Notes under the pieces: generated by a model
Database searches by the model: none
What the model was told of the DNA's origin: nothing
The model's input: only the letters and a program-made list of their open reading frames with translations
DNA from: Bifidobacterium rousetti
GTDB taxonomy: Bacteria > Actinomycetota > Actinomycetes > Actinomycetales > Bifidobacteriaceae
DNA length: 64,000 bases
Assembly (NCBI RefSeq): GCF_008698235.1
Contig: NZ_PEBH01000007.1
Location: forward strand, 62,001-126,000
Direction: 5' to 3'
Made by a program: the position numbers and the translations under genes
Part shown: positions 1-7,225 of the stretch, piece by piece
How positions within the stretch are numbered: position 1 is the first letter of the stretch
How the letters are laid out: each line of letters opens with the position of its first letter

Positions 1-678
1 GTCCTCGAGGCTCTGCTTCACCGAGGCGATGGTGGAGCCCTTCTGGCCGACCGCGACGTAGATGCAACGCACCTGCTTCTTCGGGTCGCCGGATTCCCAG
101 TTGGCCTTCTGGTTGATGATCGTATCGATCGCGATGGCGGTCTTGCCCGTCTGGCGGTCGCCGATGATGAGCTGACGCTGGCCGCGGCCGATCGGCGTCA
201 TCGCGTCGATGGCCTTGAGGCCGGTGGACAGCGGCTCGTCGACCGGGTGACGGTGCATCACGTCCGGGGCCTGGGCCTCGAGGATGCGGCGTCCCTCGCT
301 CTTGATCTCGCCGAGGCCGTCGATCGGCTTGCCCAGCGGGTCGACGACACGGCCGAGATAGCCGTCGCCGACCGGCACGGAGAGCACTTCGCCCGTGCGG
401 CGCACTTCCTGGCCTTCCTCGATTCCAGCGAAATCGCCGAGGATAACCACGCCGATCTCACGGGCGTCAAGGTTGAACGCCAGGCCGAGCGTGCCGTCTT
501 CGAACGTCAGCAGCTCATTGGCCATGCAACCAGGCAATCCCGTCACGTGCGCAATGCCGTCACCGGCCGTGGCGACATATCCCACTTCCTGGGTGGGGTT
601 GTCGCTCGGCTTGTAGGATGACACGAAGTCGTCCAGGGCCTTGCGAATCGAGGCGGGATCGATGGTCAGTTCTGCCAT
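1..678 (-). CDS. atpA: ATP synthase F1 subunit alpha, N-terminal part (cut by window edge)
   Basis: This is the nucleotide-binding but non-catalytic alpha subunit of the F1 head of the F-type ATP synthase. The first 226 codons are visible; the C-terminal half lies left of the window. The protein begins [18 protein letters not shown], the delta/stator-contacting N-terminus. A beta-barrel domain follows, and then the P-loop GDRQTGKT with the preceding [13 protein letters not shown] strand typical of alpha subunits. It is the fifth gene of the minus-strand atp operon, 81 bp downstream of atpH. The ATG at 678 is preceded by a purine-rich GGAGTG ribosome binding site. Identification is secure; only the 3' part is missing. 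Confidence 0.97.
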   Translation of the reverse strand, partial: MAELTIDPASIRKALDDFVSSYKPSDNPTQEVGYVATAGDGIAHVTGLPGCMANELLTFEDGTLGLAFNLDAREIGVVILGDFAGIEEGQEVRRTGEVLSVPVGDGYLGRVVDPLGKPIDGLGEIKSEGRRILEAQAPDVMHRHPVDEPLSTGLKAIDAMTPIGRGQRQLIIGDRQTGKTAIAIDTIINQKANWESGDPKKQVRCIYVAVGQKGSTIASVKQSLED

Positions 679-759
679 GATCACTCCTTCATTACTTATC
701 TATTATTCGGGTCAAGTCTTGAAAAAACTTGGGGTGCGCGGTCTGTGGCGACCGCGGTG

Positions 760-1587
760 TCAGGCTTCCGCCCTGACGGTGCGACGCAGGTTCTCGAGCT
801 GCGCGACCACGGTGTTGTCCGTGACCTCGTCGCCGATCTGGATGCGCATGCCGCCCAGCACGGACGGGTCGACCACCGAGTTGATGTGGACCGCGCGTCC
901 GGCCTTGGCGGAGTACACCTTGGTCAGTCGGGCGATCTGCTCGCTCGTCAGCGGGGTGGCGGTGGTCACGGTGACCATCGACTCGCCCATGTGACGGGAG
1001 AACTTGTTGATCAGCCACTGGATGGTCTCCAGATAGCGGCGGCGGCGCAGGTTGCAGGTGGCGTGCTCGGCGAGCCTCGCCGTGACCTTGTTGAGGTGCT
1101 TGCCGTCGAACAGCTCGTGGAACAGCTTCACACGGGCCTCGCTCGGCGCCTGGTCGTCGTACAGCTTGGCGCGCACGACCGGCAGTCCCAACAGGGCCGA
1201 ATGCAGCTCGGCCAGCTCGACGGAGACCTTGAGGGTGGCGTCCGTGGCGTCCGCGTAGTACATCATCGCGTCGACGCCGAAGTCCTCGACGGCGTTGGCG
1301 ATGTCCTTGGCGCGGCTCCACCGGCGGGCGACCAGATCGGTCATGATCTCCATCGTCAGCGGGTGGGCCTTGCCGCCGACCAGCGTCTCAAGCACGGCGA
1401 CCTTGTCGGCCACCGGGCGCGACGGGTCGGTGAGCGCGCGTTCAAGCTGGATGTTGTGGTCGAGGACGTTGGTCAGCGAGAACAGTTCGTTCCCGATGCG
1501 CCAGTTCTCCTCGCCCGCGTCACGCAGCTTGGGTGCCAGCGAGTCACGCGAGACGCGGTCCGCGATGCGCGATGCCTCTCCTCGCAT
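760..1587 (-). CDS. atpH: ATP synthase F1 subunit delta
   Basis: The delta (OSCP-like) subunit links the F1 head to the peripheral b-stalk. The product has 275 residues, longer than the roughly 180 of proteobacterial delta. Long delta subunits are usual in actinobacteria, which carry an N-terminal extension. The conserved C-terminal segment VTVTTATPLTSEQ followed by INSVVDPSVLGGMRIQIGD is clear (the family signature region in which delta contacts b). The start at 1587 has a GGGAGG ribosome binding site seven bases upstream. It sits between atpF and atpA in the minus-strand operon. Confidence 0.95.
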   Translation of the reverse strand: MRGEASRIADRVSRDSLAPKLRDAGEENWRIGNELFSLTNVLDHNIQLERALTDPSRPVADKVAVLETLVGGKAHPLTMEIMTDLVARRWSRAKDIANAVEDFGVDAMMYYADATDATLKVSVELAELHSALLGLPVVRAKLYDDQAPSEARVKLFHELFDGKHLNKVTARLAEHATCNLRRRRYLETIQWLINKFSRHMGESMVTVTTATPLTSEQIARLTKVYSAKAGRAVHINSVVDPSVLGGMRIQIGDEVTDNTVVAQLENLRRTVRAEA

Positions 1588-1634
1588 TGGTCACCTCCCT
1601 TTCCTTGGCGTCATTGACGACGTTATTGACGAAG

Positions 1635-2156
1635 TCACTTCTTGTCGCTGTCCAGATCGTCGATCATCTGGTCGATCATCGACGACTGCACGTCGGCGCT
1701 CTCGAGCTTGGAGCCGAGGATCTTGCCGGCGAGGGCCGCGGCGAGCGTGCCGACTTCGCCCTTGAGGCTGACCATCGCCTGACGGTGCTGCGACTCGATG
1801 GAGCGCTGCGCGTTGGCGGTGATCTGCGCCGCGTCGGATTCGGCGCGGGAGCGGGCGTCGGCGATGATGTGCGAGGCCTCGGCGCGGGCGTCGTCGCGGA
1901 TCTTGGCCGCCTCGACGCGAGCGGTGCTCAGCTGCGCCTCATACTTGGCCTTGGCCTCGTCGGCGTCCTTCCTGGCCTGCTCGGCCTTGGCGATGTTGCC
2001 TTCGATCCTGGCCGCACGTTCGTCGAAGATCGCGTTGAACTTCGGCATGAAGAACTTGTAGAAGAACACCGCAACGATGACGAGGATGATCAGAGACCAT
2101 ACGATGTCGTAGACCTGCGGAATGAACAGCTGGATTCCGTCTGCCGCGAGTGCCAT
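1635..2156 (-). CDS. atpF: ATP synthase F0 subunit b
   Basis: This is subunit b of the peripheral stalk, 173 residues. Residues 10-35 form one hydrophobic membrane segment (YDIVWSLIILVIVAVFFYKFF). A long charged, Ala-rich helix follows, typical of the dimeric b coiled coil, and the C-terminus is Asp-rich (MIDDLDSDKK). The ATG at 2156 is chosen because an AAAGGAGGG ribosome binding site precedes it; a TTG one codon upstream is less likely. The order atpE-atpF-atpH is canonical. Confidence 0.95.
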   Translation of the reverse strand: MALAADGIQLFIPQVYDIVWSLIILVIVAVFFYKFFMPKFNAIFDERAARIEGNIAKAEQARKDADEAKAKYEAQLSTARVEAAKIRDDARAEASHIIADARSRAESDAAQITANAQRSIESQHRQAMVSLKGEVGTLAAALAGKILGSKLESADVQSSMIDQMIDDLDSDKK

Positions 2157-2210
2157 CAAGCCCTCCTTTCAGTGATGGACATATCGGTTGTCGTCTGTGG
2201 TGCTGATCGC

Positions 2211-2471
<261 letters not shown>

Positions 2472-2547
2472 TTATAAATCTTGGGTTCTCCTCCGGGCGG
2501 GGCGTCTGCGGTCGATGCCGCCGCGACGCACGCGCGGCCCGGTGGAA

Positions 2548-2587
2548 CCGGCCGGTCGGCTCATCTCATCGCCGATCGACCGGCCGG
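2548..2587 (-). promoter_or_regulatory. GC-rich hairpin in the atpB-atpE spacer
   Basis: An 11-bp perfect inverted repeat (CCGGCCGGTCG and its complement) with an 18-base loop lies in the 153-bp gap between atpB and atpE. It has no T-run, so it is unlikely to be a strong terminator. An mRNA-stabilising or differential-expression role, helping make extra subunit c, is inference. Confidence 0.55.
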
Positions 2588-2594
2588 GTGGCCG

Positions 2595-3407
2595 TCAGTC
2601 GGCCTCCGGGTAGCTCAGGTTGATGTACACGGTGGAAAGAATGGCGAACACGTAGGCCTGCAGGAAGGCGACGAACGCCTCGAAGCAGGTCATGGCCGCG
2701 CCGCCGAGGAACCACACGGCACCGACCGGGATGCCCTGCATCTTGTTGACCGCGTCGACCATCCAGTACTGCGCGAACGCGAGGCAGGTCGCGACCATCA
2801 GGTGGCCGGAGACCATGTTGGCGAACAGACGGATCGTCAGGGACGCCGGGCGGATGATGAGCAGCTCGAGGATGTTGATCGGGGCGAGCAGGATGTAGAC
2901 CGGCCACGGCACGCCCGGCGTGAACAGCTCGTGGCGCAGGTAGTGGCCGAGGCCCTGCTCGCGGATGGCCGCGATCCAGTACTGGATCAGCGTCCAGACG
3001 GCGAACACCAGAGGCATCACGACCGTGGCGGTGGCCGCCATGTTCATGCCCGGGATGATGCCGCACAGGTTGAATACGAAGATCGTGAAGAACAACGTCG
3101 CGATCATCGGGACGTACCGCTTGCCGCGGACCTCGCCCATCACGTCGTAGACGATCTTGTCGCGCACGAACTCGATGCCGTACTCGACGACGCCCTGCCA
3201 GCGTCCCGGGATCAGCTTGGCGCGGCTTGCGGTCAGGCCAAGCACCGCGAGGAGCACGACGGTGGCGACGATACGGATGAGGATGATGCGGTTGATCGCG
3301 AACGGCGTCCCCTGGAACAGGATCTCCGGGGGGAGAAAGTCGTTGACGCTCGGCAGTTCGGGCTCCGCTGCCGCCAGCAGTACGCTCGAAGCGAACTCTC
3401 CTACCAT
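2595..3407 (-). CDS. atpB: ATP synthase F0 subunit a
   Basis: This is the membrane subunit forming the proton half-channels beside the c-ring, 270 residues with five to six hydrophobic helices. The family hallmark LTIRLFANMVSGHLMVA carries the essential Arg of the fourth helix, and the C-terminal helix has LQAYVFAILSTVYIN. The start at 3407 has an AGGAGG ribosome binding site six bases upstream. It is the first gene of the operon as visible; no atpI precedes it. Confidence 0.96.
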   Translation of the reverse strand: MVGEFASSVLLAAAEPELPSVNDFLPPEILFQGTPFAINRIILIRIVATVVLLAVLGLTASRAKLIPGRWQGVVEYGIEFVRDKIVYDVMGEVRGKRYVPMIATLFFTIFVFNLCGIIPGMNMAATATVVMPLVFAVWTLIQYWIAAIREQGLGHYLRHELFTPGVPWPVYILLAPINILELLIIRPASLTIRLFANMVSGHLMVATCLAFAQYWMVDAVNKMQGIPVGAVWFLGGAAMTCFEAFVAFLQAYVFAILSTVYINLSYPEAD

Positions 3408-4076
3408 TCCACGCCTCCTGCTTCTTGAAATCAGCTGTCAGTCTATACCCGGGCGAGTGGGGAATGTGTCCAAGACGTTACCGTGCGCGAGGCCGGTTCG
3501 CGGCCGTCACGCAGGCGTCCGGACGAGGGACGGCGCGGCCGTCTTTTCCCTGCTTCCGTACGGGTCAGGCGTCGTCCGCCGTGGTATGCGTCCAGCCGAA
3601 CGCGACATCACGGCATTCGGCTCCGAATGACTGATGATGATTATTTGCCTGTGTTCGGACAATTGCAAGCTGTTGCCGAGGTTTGCATGAAGTTGGCGTG
3701 ATCATCGTTGAAAACCCGCGGATTTCCGCCTGTTTCCCGGGCGTTTCGCGGTGATTTGTCTATCTGGTGTCTGTCTGTGACACGCGATTTTTGGAGGTCG
3801 ATGGCCGTTTACGGAGGCCCGGAGCCCGTCGCCGTGCCGGAATGCCTGTATCGGAGATGGGCTTTTCCGTACACAACCGACAGTTTCTGTTACTTTTTGT
3901 ACCGAACTCGCGGTCCACAATGCGGACGTCATATGGTCCACTCTGCGGCGTGAGGAGGTCCGGAGGGCGGACGCGCGGGCCGGGCCGGACCGGTTCGGGT
4001 CGTCCCGGGGCTCCGCGCGTCAGCGTCGGAGCGCCAGCGCGCCGCCCGCCATCACACAGCCCGCCATCCCAGCCCG
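3408..4076. other. Intergenic region between atpB and metA
   Basis: About 670 bp without a convincing gene. The left end holds the atp operon promoter candidate. The section around 3620-3960 is clearly more AT-rich than its neighbours, but I find no RNA gene, conserved riboswitch core or clear hairpin terminator for metA, which ends at 4077. Confidence 0.4.
3441..3446 (-). promoter_or_regulatory. Candidate -10 box for the atp operon
   Basis: On the minus strand TATAGA lies about 34 bases before the atpB ATG, leaving a short leader that includes the AGGAGG site. A TTGGAC further upstream is spaced at 20 bases, longer than ideal, so the -35 assignment is weak. Confidence 0.4.
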
Positions 4077-5132
4077 TCATCCGCGGGCGGAATCGGCTCC
4101 CCCGCGGATCACGCCGTACCCGTCGTGCGCGAACGGCGCGAAGCCGTCCCCGCGCGGGCCGCCGGGCTCGTGGCGGATCGATCGGTCGGTGCCGAGCCGC
4201 TTCTCGGCCCGAAGCTCCGGCACCTCGGTCAGGTCGTACGGCGTGGTCTGGTACACCCAGTTGAGCCAGTTGCGCCACAGCAGGTTGGCGTGCGCGCGCC
4301 ACGCGAACAGCGGCTCGAGGCTCGGGTCGTCATGCGGGAAGTAGTTGGTCGGGAACGGGACGTTGTCGAGCCCCTTGGCCATGTCACGCTCGTACTCCTC
4401 CTTGAGCGTGGTCTTGCCGTACTCCCAGTGGCCGAGCGCGAACACCTCGGAGAAGTCTCGCGTGGCGATGAGTCCCGGACCGGACTGCGGGCCCCAGGTG
4501 AGGATCTGCAGCTCGGGGTTCGCCCGCACGTCGTCCTCGTTCACGCCCGCGAGCCGCGAGTGCGGCTGCAGGTCGATCTCGTCGAAGCCGTTGGTCAGGA
4601 AGCAGTACTCGTCCTGCAGGTACTGCGGGAAGACGCCGAAAATCTTCTGCGCGTAATCGACCTTGCGCACGCCGTAGCGGTAGTTGAGGGCGCCCATCGC
4701 GCCCCAGCACAGGTACATCGTCGAGAAGACGTGGGTCGACGCCCAGTCGAGGATCGCCTTGAACTCGTCCCAGTAGTCGACCTGCTCGAACGGCATGTGC
4801 TCGACCGGCGCGCCGGTGACGACGAAACCGTCGTAGTAGTTGCCGCGGAAGGCGTCGAGGTTCTCGTAGAACTTGAGCAGGTGGTCGGCCGAGACGTGCG
4901 TCGACTCGTGCGTCGAGGTCTTCATGAAGTCGACCTCGACCTGCAGCGGCGACTTCGAGATGAGACGCAGCAGCTGGGTCTCCGTCTCGATCTTCTTGGG
5001 CATGAGGTTCAGGATCACCAGTCTGAGCGGGCGGACGCGCTGACGCTCCGCCTCGGGCTTCTCGAGCGCGAAGATGCGCTCCGAGTCGAGGATGGCTCTG
5101 GCCGGAAGGCCGCTGGGAATCTTGATAGGCAT
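4077..5132 (-). CDS. metA: Homoserine O-acyltransferase MetA (predicted acetyl-CoA specific)
   Basis: MetA activates homoserine for methionine synthesis. The product has 351 residues. The catalytic Cys is at 142 (MYLCWGAMGALNY) and the His235-x-Glu237 pair sits in LGHWEYGK, both at canonical positions. Residue 111 is Glu (GAPVEHMPFE). In this family Glu111 is known to go with acetyl-CoA and Gly111 with succinyl-CoA, so O-acetyltransferase activity is predicted. The C-terminal 35 residues after RAEKRLGTD are variable and Gly-rich. A CATAAT six bases before the ATG with no ribosome binding site suggests a leaderless transcript. The gene stands alone on the minus strand. Confidence 0.93.
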   Translation of the reverse strand: MPIKIPSGLPARAILDSERIFALEKPEAERQRVRPLRLVILNLMPKKIETETQLLRLISKSPLQVEVDFMKTSTHESTHVSADHLLKFYENLDAFRGNYYDGFVVTGAPVEHMPFEQVDYWDEFKAILDWASTHVFSTMYLCWGAMGALNYRYGVRKVDYAQKIFGVFPQYLQDEYCFLTNGFDEIDLQPHSRLAGVNEDDVRANPELQILTWGPQSGPGLIATRDFSEVFALGHWEYGKTTLKEEYERDMAKGLDNVPFPTNYFPHDDPSLEPLFAWRAHANLLWRNWLNWVYQTTPYDLTEVPELRAEKRLGTDRSIRHEPGGPRGDGFAPFAHDGYGVIRGGADSARG

Positions 5133-5246
5133 GTCTTCATTATGGTAGCCGTGCGGATATGCGGCGCGGACTGCGCCATACTTTCTTCCTATGACCGATT
5201 ATCGCGACGTTGCGTTCGGCGGCCGATACGGCGCGACACGCCGAGG

Positions 5247-5274
5247 TTGACATATACGGATTAGCCCGTATCTT
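5247..5274 (+). promoter_or_regulatory. Promoter of the initiator tRNA gene
   Basis: TTGACA at 5247-5252 and TATCTT at 5269-5274 are separated by 16 bp, about 28 bp before the mature tRNA 5' end. Confidence 0.6.
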
Positions 5275-5302
5275 AGATAGAGCTGTCGCAAAGACAAGCC
5301 GT

Positions 5303-5379
5303 CGCGGGGTGGAGCAGCTCGGTAGCTCGCTGGGCTCATAACCCAGAGGTCCATGGTTCAAATCCATGCCCCGCTACCA
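5303..5379 (+). tRNA. Initiator tRNA-Met (CAT)
   Basis: A 77-nt cloverleaf with the anticodon CAT at 5337-5339 and an encoded CCA at the 3' end. Two initiator hallmarks are visible. The first acceptor position is C opposite U, not a Watson-Crick pair. Three consecutive G:C pairs close the anticodon stem (GGG...CCC). A terminator follows directly. Confidence 0.95.
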
Positions 5380-5384
5380 ATGAC

Positions 5385-5424
5385 AAATGGTCGGAAAGCC
5401 AATCGGTTTTCCGACCATTTTGTA
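5385..5424 (+). terminator. Rho-independent terminator after tRNA-fMet
   Basis: AAATGGTCGGAAA (5385-5397) pairs with its complement at 5408-5420 around a short loop, and T-rich sequence follows. Its A/T-flanked stem can also act on the minus strand for the surface-protein gene that ends at 5521. Confidence 0.8.
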
Positions 5425-5470
5425 TTTTCCCGACGATTTCCCGACGATTTCCGGGTCAGGAACCGGGGGT

Positions 5471-5530
5471 GGGCATCACGCCTTGTGGCATCACGACTTG
5501 TGGCATCACGACTTGTGGCATCACGACTTG
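5471..5530 (-). repeat. Four 15-bp tandem repeats overlapping a stop codon
   Basis: Units of TGGCATCACGACTTG (the first one slightly different) run head to tail. The unit at 5516-5530 contains the last codons and stop of the surface-protein gene, so the coding end HKS-stop is repeated downstream of its own stop. This looks like replication slippage. Confidence 0.85.
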
Positions 5531-6765
5531 TGGCGGCGGATGACGGCGAGCATGAAGGCGCCAACGGCGAGCGCGGAGACGACGACCAGCACCACGGCAC
5601 CGATGTTGACGCCGGTCTTGGCCAGCGGATTGTTGCCGTTGGTGTATTTCTTGTTGGTCGCGTTGAGGTTGTTGAGCAGGTCCTGCGCCTGCTTCTTCTG
5701 ATCGTCGGTAGGCTCGTTGACAGGCTTGGTGCCGGTGGGATCGCCGCCGTCACCGCCGCCGGTACCGTCATTCTCGCCCTCGCCGTCCGGCGCGGGATCG
5801 GGGTTCGGGGCGGGCGCGGGGCCGGGATCCGGCTGCTCGTTCTGTTTGTCGGCGGCCTTGGTGACGGGGTGGGCGTGGGCGAGGTCGTCGAACCGGGTCG
5901 CGAACGCCTTGGCTCGCGCATCGCCCTCGAACTTCCACATGAACACGTACCAGCCGGCCTTCTCGGCCTTGATCCGCACCACCTTGCCATCCGCGTCCTT
6001 GGCCCCGTTGCCGACGACGATGTGGCCGTTGACCGCCTCGTACTCCCATGTATCGATCAACTCGTTGTTCTTGTCCGCGTTCGGCGGCAGCTCGCCGGTC
6101 GGGCGGTTGAGGTTGTCGAACAGCTTGTCGGGAGTGAGTCCGCCGAACTGCGGGCCGCCCGACCACCACCACAGACTCACCTGTATGCGCGCGTTGTCGC
6201 CGTCGACCTTGCCATGGTCGTCCGGGAAGCCGCTCACGTCGACCACATCGGCGATGACCGAGTCGACGCCGACCGGCTCGTGCCGTGTGAACGACGAGGT
6301 CACCTTGGGCTCGCTCTGGGTGGGTTCGGTCGGCTCGGGATCGGGCTTGTCAGGATCGGGTTGCTCCGGATCAGGCTTGTCGGGATCAGGCTGCTCCGGA
6401 TCCTTGTTGGAACCGTCCTTGTCAGGGTCCGGCAGCGCGCCGTCGGGGTCGCCCCCGTCACCCTCATCCGCGACTCCGACGTCATCCCCCGCTTCCGCCC
6501 GACTCCGGATCACGGCGTCGTCCGATCGCGACATCGCCCCGCCGGACGAGGAGCCGGGAACGCCGGCCGTGCCGGCGGCGTACGACGCGGGCGCCAGCGC
6601 GGCCGTCATCGACAGCGTCGCCGCGATGGATGCGACCACGGCGAGCGCACGCCGCCATCGGGGAATCCCACGGCCGAAGCCGGTCGGCGAACCTCGACGG
6701 GTGTCCCGGGCCATCTCGCCATCCCCCGTGCTCACGGCCGAATCCTCAGCGATACCGTTCATCAT
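5521..6765 (-). CDS. Secreted cell-wall-anchored protein with LPXTG-like sorting signal, function unknown
   Basis: The product has 414 residues. A twin-basic N-terminus and hydrophobic stretch (residues 37-63, ALAVVASIAATLSMTAALAP) look like a signal peptide. A proline/aspartate repeat follows (DPEQPDPDKP units, about residues 100-145), typical of wall-spanning linkers. A globular region of about 200 residues (SLWWWSGG ... GWYVFMWKFEGD) resembles ligand or adhesin beta-domains, but I cannot assign a family. The C-terminus has LAKTG at 381-385, a hydrophobic helix and RRHKS, a variant sortase signal. The ATG at 6765 follows an AAGGAAAGG site. A surface role is inferred from the architecture only. 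Confidence 0.8.
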   Translation of the reverse strand: MMNGIAEDSAVSTGDGEMARDTRRGSPTGFGRGIPRWRRALAVVASIAATLSMTAALAPASYAAGTAGVPGSSSGGAMSRSDDAVIRSRAEAGDDVGVADEGDGGDPDGALPDPDKDGSNKDPEQPDPDKPDPEQPDPDKPDPEPTEPTQSEPKVTSSFTRHEPVGVDSVIADVVDVSGFPDDHGKVDGDNARIQVSLWWWSGGPQFGGLTPDKLFDNLNRPTGELPPNADKNNELIDTWEYEAVNGHIVVGNGAKDADGKVVRIKAEKAGWYVFMWKFEGDARAKAFATRFDDLAHAHPVTKAADKQNEQPDPGPAPAPNPDPAPDGEGENDGTGGGDGGDPTGTKPVNEPTDDQKKQAQDLLNNLNATNKKYTNGNNPLAKTGVNIGAVVLVVVSALAVGAFMLAVIRRHKS

Positions 6766-7225
6766 GATGTGTCCTTTCCTTGACGGACGGCCGATCGCGG
6801 CCGTTCACGTCGAACCTGTGCGGAGTCGACGCGCCGGTGCGCCGCCACTCCCCCGCGCGACGTCCCTCGCCGACCGCGGTCCGCCCGGCTTCTTCGCCGG
6901 ACGCCGGGACCCACACTGGCACGCCGACGCGCCGATCGTCCCGCAATGCGGACGATGTGGACGAAGCCCCTCATGATCCACGGCGAGAAGGCGTTTGTCC
7001 CGCCGAAGTTATCCACATGACAACGATGTGCACGCTCACAATACGGGTTATCCACAGGGCCGCGCCATCATCCACCGACGCATCCACCGCACCGCGGCCA
7101 TGCCCCCGACCGGCCTTCGGATGCATGCGGCCGCATCATCCCTGTGATTTCGTCGGTTTGCCCCCTACAATGGGGCGTATGGCATCATCCATGCGTGATG
7201 CGTACTGAGGTAAGGAGAGGACGCC
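6766..7225. other. Divergent intergenic region upstream of glgE
   Basis: About 460 bp between two divergent genes. It holds two TTATCCACA motifs (annotated separately), a TACAAT -10 candidate at 7166-7171 for glgE, and the glgE ribosome binding site AAGGAGAGG. A GGCCGATCGCGGCC-type palindrome near 6789 lies in front of the surface-protein gene. No further gene is seen. Confidence 0.5.
7009..7056 (+). promoter_or_regulatory. Two DnaA-box-like TTATCCACA motifs
   Basis: Perfect consensus DnaA boxes at 7009-7017 and 7048-7056, same orientation, 39 bp apart, upstream of glgE. A third copy is at 33732-33740. The replication genes usual at oriC are not in this window, so these are not taken as the origin. 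DnaA-dependent regulation or titration is possible. Confidence 0.45.

Noticed and set aside
5133..5302. SAM or other methionine riboswitch upstream of metA
   Set aside because: metA appears to be leaderless or to have a very short leader; no riboswitch core is seen.
6990..7070. Chromosomal origin of replication
   Set aside because: Only two DnaA boxes, no AT-rich unwinding region and no dnaA/dnaN/rpmH neighbours.
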